DNA of 64,000 bases from Nanogingivalis sp963526415 (GCA_963526415.1 CAURNE010000001.1:62001-126000); one strand, 5' to 3'; shown: positions 8,177-16,257, counted from the first letter of the stretch. Notes: generated by a model from the sequence alone, not told the origin. Numbers and translations: made by a program.

Positions 8177-9142
8177 ATGAAAAAACTCGTCACAATTATG
8201 ATTCCAGCCTATAACGAAGAAAAATCTTTGCCAAAACTTTTCGAAAGGCTTAATCTTTTAGCGAAAAACACTTCAAAATATGATTTTGAATTCCTTTTTA
8301 TTAATGATGGCTCAAAAGATAAAACAATGGAAATCATTCGAAATGAAAGCAAAAAAGATTCGCGAGTTTCTTATGTTAATTTGAGTCGAAATTTCGGAAA
8401 AGAAAATGCAATGCTGGCCGGTTTTGACTATGCAAAAGGTGATGCGCTCGTGATTATCGATGCCGACCTTCAAGATCCACCAGAATTAATCCCCGCAATG
8501 CTCAATCTTTGGGAGGAGGGTTATGATGATGTTTATGCAAAACGCGAATCACGAGATGGTGAAACTTGGCTTAAAAAACAAACTTCAAAATGGTTTTATA
8601 GCGTTCTTGATAGCATTTCTCAAATCGAAATCCAGCGCGACACCGGAGATTTTCGGCTTCTTGATCGCCGCATAATTGAAGCTTTAAAAACTCTGCGCGA
8701 GAATAATCGCTACACCAAAGGGATGTTTTCTTGGGTTGGATTCAAAAAGAAAGAAATTACCTATAAACGCGATGCTCGAATTGCTGGCGAAACCAAATGG
8801 AATTATCGAAAGCTTTTCAATTTAGCAATTGAAGGAATTACGAGCTTTACCGTTGCTCCGCTTAGAATCGCAACAATTACAGGATTTTTCATTTCAATTG
8901 GTGCTTTTTTATGGATCGCATTTTTGCTAATTCGTCCGCTTTTCGGTGTTCCAACCGGTGATGGTTATGCTTCGATTATGTCAGTAATTCTCTTTCTTGG
9001 CGGAATTCAACTTATCTCAATTGGAATTTTGGGTGAATATATCGGTCGAATATTTATCGAGTCAAAAAATCGACCAGTTTATTTAACTCAAGAAATTAAG
9101 GAATTTAAACGTGAAGAATCTCCAAGAAAAACTAAAAAATAG
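8177..9142 (+). CDS. GtrB/DPM1-like polyprenyl-phosphate glycosyltransferase
   Basis: Inverting GT2 enzyme of 321 aa that loads a sugar from UDP- or GDP-sugar onto undecaprenyl phosphate on the cytosolic face. Seen: NDGSKD at residues 43-48, the metal motif DADLQDPPE from residue 95, the RDTGDFRLLDR acceptor motif, and two C-terminal membrane helices (about 232-255 and 267-290) as in GtrB, ArnC and YkcC. The GtrA-like flippase partner overlaps its end by 32 nt. Together they would supply lipid-linked sugar outside the membrane for surface decoration. The sugar type is not determined. Confidence 0.9.
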   Translation: MKKLVTIMIPAYNEEKSLPKLFERLNLLAKNTSKYDFEFLFINDGSKDKTMEIIRNESKKDSRVSYVNLSRNFGKENAMLAGFDYAKGDALVIIDADLQDPPELIPAMLNLWEEGYDDVYAKRESRDGETWLKKQTSKWFYSVLDSISQIEIQRDTGDFRLLDRRIIEALKTLRENNRYTKGMFSWVGFKKKEITYKRDARIAGETKWNYRKLFNLAIEGITSFTVAPLRIATITGFFISIGAFLWIAFLLIRPLFGVPTGDGYASIMSVILFLGGIQLISIGILGEYIGRIFIESKNRPVYLTQEIKEFKREESPRKTKK

Positions 9143-9539
9143 CCAAGAATTTTGGTTCGCAGTTATTGGTGGATTAAACACAATTCTCGATTTTGTTATT
9201 CTTTTTAGTTTAGCAGCCTTCAATGTTCCTATTATTATTGCAAATATTTGCTCAACAGGAATAACTTTCGCAAACAGTTTTTCACTAAACAAGAAAATTA
9301 CCTTTAAATCCATTTCAAATAATAAAAAAGAATTGTTTCGCGAAATAGCTCTTTTCATCATTATTACACTTTTTGGACTCTGGGTCATCCAAAATTTCAT
9401 TATTTTTATACTTTCACCAATTTTCGAAAACATCTTTAAAAATAATAAGATCGCTCTTCTAATTTCAAAATTAATTGCTACAATTTTTAGTCTAATCTGG
9501 AATTTTATTCTTTACAAAAAAGTTGTCTTCAAAAAATAA
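9111..9539 (+). CDS. GtrA family membrane protein
   Basis: 142 aa with four hydrophobic helices and the GtrA pattern (GGLNTILDFVILF near the start, NSFSLNKKITF in the middle, WNFILYKKVVF at the end). GtrA proteins are thought to flip undecaprenyl-phosphate-linked sugars made by their GtrB partner, which overlaps this gene. The overlap implies translational coupling; the start at 9111 fits the family length. A convergent terminator follows. Confidence 0.88.
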   Translation: MKNLQEKLKNSQEFWFAVIGGLNTILDFVILFSLAAFNVPIIIANICSTGITFANSFSLNKKITFKSISNNKKELFREIALFIIITLFGLWVIQNFIIFILSPIFENIFKNNKIALLISKLIATIFSLIWNFILYKKVVFKK

Positions 9540-9564
9540 TGTGCCATTTTCGACACATTATTTT
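9534..9564. terminator. Convergent intrinsic terminator
   Basis: Stem AAATAATGTG paired with CACATTATTT around a 10-nt loop, with T-rich DNA beyond. It lies between gtrA and the convergent glnQ-like gene. Confidence 0.75.
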
Positions 9565-9568
9565 AATT

Positions 9569-10294
9569 TTATTTTGCACTAAAAAATTGCTTTGCACGCT
9601 CCGTTTTTGGGTGGTCCATAACCTCTTCTGGCGTACCATCTTCAATAATTACACCCTTATCAATAAAAATCATTCTCGTTCCAACTTCGCGAGCAAATTT
9701 CATTTCGTGCGTTACAATAACCATCGTCATCCCCTTTTTGGCAACATTTCGAATTACGTCCAAAACCTCACCGATCATTTCTGGGTCAAGTGCTGAAGTT
9801 GGCTCATCAAAAAGCATAATTTTAGGTTCCATCGCTAATGCACGCGCAATTGCAACTCGTTGTTTTTGGCCACCAGATAAATTTACCGGAAATTCCTTAG
9901 CTTTATTTAAAAGACCAACACTATCAAGCAACTCTTTTGCTTTCTTTGTAGCAGTTTGATCAGAAGTTTTTCGAAGTTTTTTTGGTGCTAATTTAATATT
10001 ATCAATTACATTATAATTTGGGAATAAATTAAACTGCTGAAAAACCATTCCAACTTCTCGCCGCAACATATTAAGATCAACTTTTTTATCTGTCAATTTA
10101 ACTCCGTCAATCGTGATTTCGCCAGAGGTTGGTTCTTCTAGTAAATTTAAACATCTCAAAAATGTTGATTTTCCAGACCCACTCGATCCAACAATAACTA
10201 CGACTTCACCTTCTTCAATTTCAATATTAATGCCTTTCAACACATGATTATAACCAAAATTCTTTTTTAAGTTCTTAACTTTAATTATTTTCAT
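9569..10294 (-). CDS. glnQ: Polar amino-acid ABC transporter ATPase (GlnQ-like)
   Basis: 241 aa ATPase of a polar amino-acid importer. Walker A GSSGSGKST at residues 36-44, Q-loop in VFQQFNLFP, signature LSGGQKQRVAIARAL at about 139-153, Walker B IMLFDEPTSALDP at about 159-171, and H-loop VTHEM. It is the last gene of a three-gene set with the permease and binding protein and overlaps the permease gene by 14 nt, with an AAAGGAAG site inside it. An importer fits an organism that depends on a host for amino acids (inference). The preferred amino acid is not known. Confidence 0.93.
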   Translation of the reverse strand: MKIIKVKNLKKNFGYNHVLKGINIEIEEGEVVVIVGSSGSGKSTFLRCLNLLEEPTSGEITIDGVKLTDKKVDLNMLRREVGMVFQQFNLFPNYNVIDNIKLAPKKLRKTSDQTATKKAKELLDSVGLLNKAKEFPVNLSGGQKQRVAIARALAMEPKIMLFDEPTSALDPEMIGEVLDVIRNVAKKGMTMVIVTHEMKFAREVGTRMIFIDKGVIIEDGTPEEVMDHPKTERAKQFFSAK

Positions 10295-10985
10295 TGTTTA
10301 ACTTCCTTTCAACTTTCGACATAATTCGAGTAAAAATAGCAGTCAATCCGAGGTAAATTAGTGCAGCTGCAAAAAGCGACTGAAATGCTGTCGAAGTTTC
10401 GAAACGAATATTATCCGCACCTCGCATAATATCACTCAAACCAATCCATCCAACAATTGAAGTCTCTTTAAGTAATGCAATAAATTCACTAATCAACGAA
10501 GGTAGAGAGTTTCGAAGCGCCTGAGGAAGAATCACTAACCGCATCGCCTGCCAATTACTAAACCCGAGCGATCTTGCAGCTTCAGTTTGTCCTTTATCAA
10601 CGCTCTCAATACCACCGCGAATAATTTCAGCAATATAGGCACCACTATTAATGCCAAAAGCAATTGTCGCAATGAAAATTTTTGGTATAAATTGATATGA
10701 GCCAAAAACCACATAATACATAATTAAAAGCTGTACTAAAAGCGGTGTTCCGCGAATAATATCAACATAAATTTTTGCCAAAAATGCAAATGGATTAAAA
10801 TTCACCAATTTCCCATTTTTTGAATTTCGAAAGGGATTGAATTTTGATGTTCGCATCAAAGCAATTATAACACCGATAATTGAACCTAGAATTAACGACA
10901 AAACCGTTAAAACCAAGGTAACTTCTAATCCTTGCCATAAAAACATCCAGCGATTTCCGCCAAAAATTACTTCCCAGAAATTCAT
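10281..10985 (-). CDS. glnP: Polar amino-acid ABC transporter permease (GlnP/HisM-like)
   Basis: 234 aa inner-membrane permease with about five helices. The coupling EAA-loop is clear: GQTEAARSLGFSNWQAMRLVILPQALR. The N-terminal helices match the HEQRO/His-Glu-Gln-Arg-Opine permease family. It overlaps the binding-protein gene by 4 nt (ATGA) and the ATPase gene by 14 nt, so the three subunits are made from one mRNA. GAGGTAAGG lies just before the ATG. Confidence 0.92.
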   Translation of the reverse strand: MNFWEVIFGGNRWMFLWQGLEVTLVLTVLSLILGSIIGVIIALMRTSKFNPFRNSKNGKLVNFNPFAFLAKIYVDIIRGTPLLVQLLIMYYVVFGSYQFIPKIFIATIAFGINSGAYIAEIIRGGIESVDKGQTEAARSLGFSNWQAMRLVILPQALRNSLPSLISEFIALLKETSIVGWIGLSDIMRGADNIRFETSTAFQSLFAAALIYLGLTAIFTRIMSKVERKLNNENN

Positions 10986-11770
10986 TCCTTACCTCTTTCG
11001 CCAAAATATTTCTTCAACAATTCTTGATATCTGCCATCCTTTTTCATTTCATCAATCACTTTATCAACCTGATTTTTCAGATCATCGTTTCCTTTTTTGA
11101 TTGCAATCGCATATTCTTCATTACCTAAAGAATCTGGCAAAACTTCTAGATTTGAAAATCCTTTTACATATTGATTCGCAGGAGCTTCGTCAAGAACAGC
11201 GGCATCAATTTTACCAGAACTTAAATCTTGCAAAACGCTCGGCACAGATTGAAGTTTAACAACATTAACGCCTTTAATTTTAGAAACAATCGTGTCACTC
11301 GTTGTTCCAAGCTGAACGCCAATTTTATTACCTGAAAGTTCATATTTGTTCTTAATTGGGCTATTTTTTCGAACGATAATTTTTTGCGCCGCCAAATAAT
11401 AAGGTTCCGAAAATAGCACATTCTTTTCTCGCTCCGGAGTTTTAGTCATTCCTGCAATCACCATATCAACCTGACCGCTTTCTAGTGCCGGCAAAAGACC
11501 ATCAAAAGCGGTATCTTCAATCTTTAATTCTTTCCCTAAACTTTTTGCAACCTCTTTCGAAATATCAATATCAAAACCAATAACCTTACCATTTTTCAAA
11601 TATTCGAACGGCTTAAATCCCGCATGTGTTCCAACAACTAAAACACTTTTTCTATCGCCAATCAAACCTTCGCGATACAAAACATCAATTAACATTCCAC
11701 TAATAATCAGAGCAAAAATTACAAAACCAAAAATCCAGCCAAAATTACCCTTTTGAAAAAAATCATTCAT
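10982..11770 (-). CDS. Polar amino-acid substrate-binding protein, membrane anchored
   Basis: 262 aa family 3 solute-binding protein. The sequence VGTHAGFKPFEYLKNGKVIGFDIDI and the later DMVIAGMTKTPERE are hallmark segments. Instead of a lipobox it has one N-terminal membrane helix (residues 12-33), so the binder is held by a transmembrane anchor rather than a lipid. It is the first gene of the importer operon. Its promoter is near-consensus and ends 7 nt before the ATG, with no Shine-Dalgarno site, so the mRNA is probably leaderless. Confidence 0.9.
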   Translation of the reverse strand: MNDFFQKGNFGWIFGFVIFALIISGMLIDVLYREGLIGDRKSVLVVGTHAGFKPFEYLKNGKVIGFDIDISKEVAKSLGKELKIEDTAFDGLLPALESGQVDMVIAGMTKTPEREKNVLFSEPYYLAAQKIIVRKNSPIKNKYELSGNKIGVQLGTTSDTIVSKIKGVNVVKLQSVPSVLQDLSSGKIDAAVLDEAPANQYVKGFSNLEVLPDSLGNEEYAIAIKKGNDDLKNQVDKVIDEMKKDGRYQELLKKYFGERGKE

Positions 11771-11777
11771 AGCTTAT

Positions 11778-11806
11778 ATTATAGTCTTTTTGCTTATGAT
11801 TATCAA
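11778..11806 (-). promoter_or_regulatory. Importer operon promoter (leaderless)
   Basis: On the minus strand: -35 TTGATA at 11801-11806, exactly 17 bp, -10 TATAAT at 11778-11783, then 7 nt to the ATG at 11770. Confidence 0.8.
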
Positions 11807-11822
11807 CCTTTTTCGAAAGAAA

Positions 11823-11844
11823 AACAAACCCCTAAAGGTTTGTT
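11823..11844 (-). terminator. Terminator of the rnpA-yidC-jag operon
   Basis: 8-bp stem AACAAACC / GGTTTGTT with a 6-nt loop, followed on the minus strand by a T-rich tract. Lies just after the jag stop codon. Confidence 0.85.
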
Positions 11845-11851
11845 CTGAAAA

Positions 11852-12310
11852 TTATTGCTTTTTCGAAATAATCAACTGGCGTTCACGACCCTCACCTTCA
11901 GAATGAGTTTCAATGTCAGAATAATCTTGCGCTAATTTGTGAACCGTAAATCGATCCGTTGGGTTTAAATTTAAGCGATAAGGTTCTCCAGTTTTTCGAA
12001 CCTGCTCAATCCACTTTTCTGCTTTTTGTTCAATTTTTTGGGCACGCTGTTTTTTATAGTCAGCAACATCAATATTAACGCGAGAAATTTCAGCATTTTT
12101 AGACTCCAAAGCCCGCGAAATCAAAAACTGCAATGATCGCAAATTATTCGAATCTCGGCCAATAAATAATGAGTTTAATTCACTCGAAGGAACTGAAAGC
12201 TGGATAATTTCATCATCCGCGGTTGAATGAACCGCCAAATTAACCCCGAAAAAGCTCAGAATATCTTCCAAAAACTTTTGTGCAAAAACAATTGATTCTT
12301 CCCGATTCAT
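11852..12310 (-). CDS. jag: Jag/KhpB-like RNA-binding protein (KH + R3H)
   Basis: About 152 aa single-stranded nucleic-acid-binding protein, the usual partner gene of yidC. A KH-like domain carries the GRDSNNLRSLQFLISRAL loop, and the C-terminal R3H domain ends with DRFTVHKLAQDYSDIETHSEGEGRERQL, a typical R3H signature. KhpB proteins bind many mRNAs and influence envelope growth in Firmicutes. The usual N-terminal Jag-N domain is missing or very short. The start at 12310 is chosen over 12361 because GGAGG lies 5-6 nt upstream, inside the last codons of yidC, with only one base between the yidC stop and this ATG. Confidence 0.9.
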   Translation of the reverse strand: MNREESIVFAQKFLEDILSFFGVNLAVHSTADDEIIQLSVPSSELNSLFIGRDSNNLRSLQFLISRALESKNAEISRVNIDVADYKKQRAQKIEQKAEKWIEQVRKTGEPYRLNLNPTDRFTVHKLAQDYSDIETHSEGEGRERQLIISKKQ

Positions 12311-12311
12311 A

Positions 12312-13277
12312 TTACCTCCGTTTTTTATCCTTTGCTTTAATCCTTCGAATATTAGATCCACCAGTTTTTTCTTTATTATCTTTTTTAGGTGGCTTAACTG
12401 ATATATTTTTTACAACAACCGCCTCTTTAGCGTTTCGAAGTTTCTTTTTTAAAGACTCACTAGCAATCTCCTCCATCTCTTTAGAATCAATCGAGAAAAC
12501 ATATTTTTGCTGAATAATTTGGATTATGTTCGAAATTAAGTAATAGAATGTTAGCGCGCCGTAAAGGCCACTCATCACGAAAAGCAAAATTGCCGGAATT
12601 AACATATTCATATTAGAACTAACCGCAGCATTAAGCTCAGACTGATTTGGCTCTTTTCCTTCCGCAGCTTCTTTAAAGATATCACGGACTCGACGCTTCT
12701 CATTTTTCGGTTGGAGTTGTTTCATCATATACCATTGTGAAACCGCTAAACCAAGAACAATAACCATCATAAATCCGCTAGAAAAGTCATTTAATGGCAC
12801 AGCTGCATCTGTTAGATCAATAACACCAAGGAATTTTGGATCGAGCTTTTTGTGCGAAATAACCTCACTAACTCGGCCCATTTGTGCAACTGGCTGATAA
12901 ACCCATTTCGAAATTTGATCAGGAGAATTCACTACAATTCTCATTACACTAAAAATTGTCAAAAGAATTGGTAGCTGAATAAATAACGTTAACATTGAGC
13001 GGAATGGCTTAAAGTTATGCTTGCGATAAAGCTCCATCATCTGGAGGGTTTCAAGCTGTTTATTGCCTTTTGTGTTCTTTCGAATCTTCTGTAATTCAGG
13101 TTGAAGCTTTCGCATAACCTTCGACTGATGGAGTTGACTTTTTGTTAGTGGCCACATCAAAAAACGCACAATTAAAGTAAAGATAATAATTGTAAAACCA
13201 AAATCGCCGATAAAGTTATAAATCACCAATAATAGGTTCAAAATTGGCTGGGTAATAAATATTTCAAACAAGTTCAT
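12312..13277 (-). CDS. yidC: Membrane protein insertase YidC/OxaA
   Basis: About 321 aa insertase that moves nascent membrane proteins into the bilayer. The core has the expected helices: LLLVIYNFIGDFGFTIIIFTLIVRFLMWPL, then the positively charged hairpin QSKVMRKLQPELQKIRK, and MELYRKHNFKPFRSML. Arg45-region and hairpin residues match the Gram-positive short YidC type without the large periplasmic domain. The C-terminus is Lys/Arg-rich, suited to ribosome contact. An alternative GTG start at 13301 overlaps the rnpA stop (TAGTG); the ATG at 13277 gives the family's usual N-terminus. Neither has a strong ribosome-binding site, so coupling to rnpA is likely. Confidence 0.93.
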   Translation of the reverse strand: MNLFEIFITQPILNLLLVIYNFIGDFGFTIIIFTLIVRFLMWPLTKSQLHQSKVMRKLQPELQKIRKNTKGNKQLETLQMMELYRKHNFKPFRSMLTLFIQLPILLTIFSVMRIVVNSPDQISKWVYQPVAQMGRVSEVISHKKLDPKFLGVIDLTDAAVPLNDFSSGFMMVIVLGLAVSQWYMMKQLQPKNEKRRVRDIFKEAAEGKEPNQSELNAAVSSNMNMLIPAILLFVMSGLYGALTFYYLISNIIQIIQQKYVFSIDSKEMEEIASESLKKKLRNAKEAVVVKNISVKPPKKDNKEKTGGSNIRRIKAKDKKRR

Positions 13278-13300
13278 ATCTATTATTATACTACTTTTCA

Positions 13301-13654
13301 CTACTTATTACAATAAAAATCAGCTTCTTTAAAAGTGTTTACTATATTTTCTTTTAACTCTTCGTGAGAAATATCTTTAACACTTTTATGAAAAATCATA
13401 ACTGCAACATCAAAAGTACCATCTATTTTTGGCAATTCATGGCGAATAATTTCATAAACTCGACGACGAATGCGATTTCGCCCAACTGCACTTTTTAAAA
13501 CCTTTTTCGAAACCACCACAGCAAAACGTGAATCTTTACGGCGTGGATTTTTCGCAAATTTCACGGTAATTTTTTGTGTACGAACCGAAGTTCCGTTTGA
13601 ATAGACATAGCGTAAACTACCATGACCGTGAAATCTATTTTTATAAGCTAACAT
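13301..13654 (-). CDS. rnpA: Ribonuclease P protein component
   Basis: 117 aa protein subunit of RNase P, which trims the 5' ends of tRNA precursors. The RNR signature is clear: SKKVLKSAVGRNRIRRRVYEIIRH, with the preceding FAVVVSKK strand. It heads an rnpA-yidC-jag operon. Unusually, rpmH, which is next to rnpA in most bacteria, lies 18 kb away beside dnaA. The promoter (-35 TTGCTA, 17 bp, TGA-TAAAAT) ends 10 nt before the ATG. Confidence 0.95.
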   Translation of the reverse strand: MLAYKNRFHGHGSLRYVYSNGTSVRTQKITVKFAKNPRRKDSRFAVVVSKKVLKSAVGRNRIRRRVYEIIRHELPKIDGTFDVAVMIFHKSVKDISHEELKENIVNTFKEADFYCNK

Positions 13655-13664
13655 AACTGTTTAT

Positions 13665-13693
13665 ATTTTATCATTTTTTAAGTAATTTAGCAA
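13665..13693 (-). promoter_or_regulatory. rnpA operon promoter
   Basis: On the minus strand: -35 TTGCTA at 13688-13693, 17-bp spacer, extended -10 TGA-TAAAAT with the hexamer at 13665-13670. The ATG at 13654 is 10 nt away and has no Shine-Dalgarno site. Confidence 0.7.
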
Positions 13694-13697
13694 ATTA

Positions 13698-13722
13698 AAA
13701 CGAGCTCACAGTAAGCCCGTTT
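13698..13722 (-). terminator. Terminator after the DUF4352-like gene
   Basis: 9-bp stem AAACGGGCT / AGCTCGTTT (one G-U pair) with a 7-nt loop and T-rich sequence after it on the minus strand. Confidence 0.75.
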
Positions 13723-13731
13723 TGAAATTTA

Positions 13732-14355
13732 TTATAGGTTAACAATAACTTTTTTATTTGACCAGAATGATGGTTGATAGTGAAGTTTTAATGAAGAGCC
13801 GGCAGGGACTTCAAAAATCATAGAACCGCTCTTTTTACCACCTTTCGCTAAATCGCCAGAACCAAGACTATCTGGTAAACTATAGGTTTGCCAATTAGCA
13901 TTTTCAGCAGCTCCGTTAGAATCTTCAGCCTTAAATTCGAAAACATTATAGTTCATCTCAGTTTCAGATTTATTTTCAATCTTTACTGAAACTTTTACGT
14001 ATTCTTTACCATCTTTTGGCTTTATGTAAGCTTTTTCAGACTTCCAGTTTCGCTCAACTTTTTCAACGGTTAATTCTTTTCCATCAAATGCAATTATATC
14101 ACCAACCTTAAATTCAGTTTTTTCTTCTTTCTTGGATTCTTTATTTTGAATTTGAGATGATCCGTTTGATTCAGGTTTTTTGTTTTCACCAACTTTTTCA
14201 GCCTGTTTAGATTGGCCGCCAACAACAATAATTACAACTATAACAATCCAAAACCAAGCTTTTTTGTAAAAAGGTTTTTCAGATTTAGTTTTTGTAGATA
14301 TTTTATTCAACTGTTTATTATCATTAGAATTTATAGTTGGTTTTTCTTCTTTCAT
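13732..14355 (-). CDS. Membrane-anchored DUF4352-like extracellular protein
   Basis: 207 aa. A cytosolic Lys-rich start, one membrane helix (AWFWIVIVVIIVVGG, about residues 32-46), a charged linker, and a beta-sandwich domain resembling DUF4352 (FKVGDIIAFDGKELTVEKVE ... EYVKVSVKIENKSETEMNYNVFEFKAEDSNG). DUF4352 domains occur in Gram-positive lipoproteins of unknown function. GGGAG lies before the ATG. What stands out is the promoter region: an 11-bp G homopolymer sits between a TTGACA -35 and a TAAAAT -10, so expression may vary with tract length. It is monocistronic, with terminators on both sides. Confidence 0.8.
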   Translation of the reverse strand: MKEEKPTINSNDNKQLNKISTKTKSEKPFYKKAWFWIVIVVIIVVGGQSKQAEKVGENKKPESNGSSQIQNKESKKEEKTEFKVGDIIAFDGKELTVEKVERNWKSEKAYIKPKDGKEYVKVSVKIENKSETEMNYNVFEFKAEDSNGAAENANWQTYSLPDSLGSGDLAKGGKKSGSMIFEVPAGSSLKLHYQPSFWSNKKVIVNL

Positions 14356-14392
14356 TAGAACTCCCTTTAAAAATTTTAATTATTATATAATC

Positions 14393-14424
14393 ATTTTACC
14401 CCCCCCCCCAGACCATTTTGTCAA
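14393..14424 (-). promoter_or_regulatory. Promoter with G11 homopolymer spacer
   Basis: On the minus strand: -35 TTGACA at 14419-14424, then 9 bp, then eleven Gs (14399-14409), then -10 TAAAAT at 14393-14398. The spacer is 20 bp now; losing three Gs would give the optimal 17 bp. An alternative -10, TATAAT at 14382-14387, would place its -35 inside the tract. Slipped-strand switching is inferred, not shown. Confidence 0.6.
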
Positions 14425-14438
14425 GTATAAAAATAAAA

Positions 14439-14459
14439 AAGAGGTTTTAAAATCCTCTT
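14439..14459 (-). terminator. lepA terminator
   Basis: 6-bp GC-containing stem AAGAGG / CCTCTT around TTTTAAAAT-type loop, followed on the minus strand by a T-rich run. It begins directly at the lepA end. Confidence 0.8.
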
Positions 14460-14464
14460 TTATT

Positions 14465-15691
14465 TTAATCTCGTTTAAGCATTACAGTAAAAGCTTCACT
14501 CGGAATTTCAACATTTCCAAATTTCTTCATTCGCTTTTTACCACGTTTTTGTTTAGCTAACAATTTCTTCTTTCGAGAAACATCACCACCATAAAGATAA
14601 CCTGTCACATCCTTTCGATAAGCTGAAATATTCTCACGTGCAATGAATTTTCCACCAATTGCCGCCTGAATTGCCACCTGGAAGTTCTGTCGCGGAATCA
14701 CTTCTTTCAATTTTGCAGTAATTTCGCGACCCATCCGCACGCTTTCTGAACGATGACACATCACCGAAAGAGCATCAACCATTTCACCCGCAACATAAAA
14801 ATCTACTCGCACTAAATCTTCAGCCAAATAATCCCAAAGCTCATAATTAAATGAACCATAGCCAGATGTAACACTTTTCAGTTGATCGTAAAAATCAGTC
14901 AAAAGATTCGCAAGCGGTGCCTCAAAAGAAATTAAAACACGCTCATCGATATAACTCAAATTCTTTTGTAGCCCACGTTTTGAAACAATTAGCTGAATTA
15001 CTGCACCAACATAATCTTTTGGTACTACAATTTCACCCTTAATCCACGGCTCACGAATTTCAGAAATCCTTGTTTGATCTGGTAAATCAGCTGCACTCTT
15101 AATATCTAATTCTTCACCTGTTGTTAAAATTACATGGTAATCAGTCGAAGGGTTTGTAACCACTAAATCTAAATCATATTCACGCTCCAAACGCTCGCGC
15201 ACAATATCCATGTGAAGAAGTCCAAGAAAACCAATTCGCACGCCAAACCCTAAAACTGGCGAATTTTCCGGCTCAAATTGAAGTGCTGAATCACTCAAAC
15301 TCAATTTTTCAACAGCATCTTTCAAATCTTGGTAATCTTCATTTGAAACTGGGAAAAATCCAGCGTACACAAACGGTTGGACATTCTGATATCCCGGTAA
15401 AGGTTCACTGGCAGAATTTCTCACCAAAGTTACAGTATCACCAACTTTCGCCTCGCGTGTAGTTTTTAGGTTTGTCACGATATAGCCAATTTCACCTGAA
15501 CCCATTTTTTCGAAAGGTATCATTTTTGGTTGAAGTTTGCCAATTTCAAGCGCCAAACCTTTCGAGTCTGTCGCCATCATTTTAATTTCATCACCTTTTT
15601 TTAGCTCGCCAGAAAAAATTCGGACATACAAAATCACACCACGATAATCATCATAATAACTATCAAAAATTAAAGCTTTTAGTGGTTTCAT
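14465..15691 (-). CDS. lepA: Elongation factor 4 (LepA), C-terminal part of a split gene
   Basis: 408 aa, equal to EF4 domains II, III, V and the unique C-terminal domain. It starts MKPLKALIFDSYYDDYRGV, which is the family's domain II start, and ends with the typical GGDVSRKKKLLAKQKRGKKRMKKFGNVEIPSEAF. EF4 back-translocates or remodels stalled ribosomes. The GTPase domain is in a separate upstream frame that stops with TAA exactly one codon before this ATG, in the same reading frame. A consensus AAGGAGG lies 8 nt before the ATG, so this part can be translated on its own. Either a true gene fission at the domain boundary or a nonsense change; the well-placed ribosome site favours fission. Confidence 0.9.
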   Translation of the reverse strand: MKPLKALIFDSYYDDYRGVILYVRIFSGELKKGDEIKMMATDSKGLALEIGKLQPKMIPFEKMGSGEIGYIVTNLKTTREAKVGDTVTLVRNSASEPLPGYQNVQPFVYAGFFPVSNEDYQDLKDAVEKLSLSDSALQFEPENSPVLGFGVRIGFLGLLHMDIVRERLEREYDLDLVVTNPSTDYHVILTTGEELDIKSAADLPDQTRISEIREPWIKGEIVVPKDYVGAVIQLIVSKRGLQKNLSYIDERVLISFEAPLANLLTDFYDQLKSVTSGYGSFNYELWDYLAEDLVRVDFYVAGEMVDALSVMCHRSESVRMGREITAKLKEVIPRQNFQVAIQAAIGGKFIARENISAYRKDVTGYLYGGDVSRKKKLLAKQKRGKKRMKKFGNVEIPSEAFTVMLKRD

Positions 15692-15707
15692 TTATTCAAC
15701 CTCCTTT
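15684..15707 (-). promoter_or_regulatory. Shine-Dalgarno site and TAA-ATG junction splitting lepA
   Basis: On the minus strand: AAGGAGG, eight bases, then ATG, with an in-frame TAA directly before the ATG. It encodes the last residues of the GTPase part (PKEVE) and sets the start of the second part. Confidence 0.85.
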
Positions 15708-16246
15708 GGCGCAGGAATACGTTCAATTACCGCGTTCAAAACATCTTCAACACCCATTCCGGTTTTTGCTGAAATATGCAAAATTTCACTTTCCTCACAA
15801 CCGAGCAAATTGATTACTTCTTTTGAAACTCTTGGAATATCAGCTGCTGGCAAATCAATTTTGTTTAAAACAGGAATAATTTTTAGATCAGCTGCCATTG
15901 CAAGATAAACATTTGCGAGCGTTTGCGCCTGAATTCCTTGCGAAGCATCTACCACTAAAATCGCGCCTTCACAAGCTTGAAGTGAACGCGAAACCTCGTA
16001 TGAAAAATCAACATGCCCTGGTGTATCAATTAAATTGAGCTCAATATCCTTCCAATTCATCGTTACGGGTGCAAGTTTAATTGTAATACCTTTTTCACGC
16101 TCCAAATCCATTGAATCCAAAAGTTGAGATTTCATATCACGTTTTTGAACTGTTCCCGTGATCTCCATCATTCGATCTGCCAAGGTTGATTTTCCATGAT
16201 CAATATGTGCAATAATACAAAAATTTCTAATATTTTCCAAATTCAT
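15692..16246 (-). CDS. lepA: Elongation factor 4 (LepA), N-terminal GTPase part of a split gene
   Basis: About 184 aa, equal to EF4 domain I only. Seen: G1 AHIDHGKST, the switch region KGITIK, G3 DTPGHVDFSYEV, G4 NKID, and G5 SAKTG. It ends ERIPAPKEVE followed by TAA, just where the linker to domain II should be (usually P-x-P-x-G-D-x-x-x-P-L-K-A-L). Together the two parts total 592 aa, close to the usual 600. The start at 16246 matches the family N-terminus (NIRNFCIIAHIDHGKST); the longer frame to 16267 overlaps the -10 box. All GTPase motifs are intact, so it is not decaying. Confidence 0.9.
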   Translation of the reverse strand: MNLENIRNFCIIAHIDHGKSTLADRMMEITGTVQKRDMKSQLLDSMDLEREKGITIKLAPVTMNWKDIELNLIDTPGHVDFSYEVSRSLQACEGAILVVDASQGIQAQTLANVYLAMAADLKIIPVLNKIDLPAADIPRVSKEVINLLGCEESEILHISAKTGMGVEDVLNAVIERIPAPKEVE

Positions 16247-16257
16247 AAACTTTCTAT

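Noticed and set aside
15692..15694. Stop codon recoding as the explanation for split lepA
   Set aside because: Recoding known in some CPR (Gracilibacteria/Absconditabacteria) concerns UGA, while this is UAA, and TAA ends many other genes in the window in a normal way.
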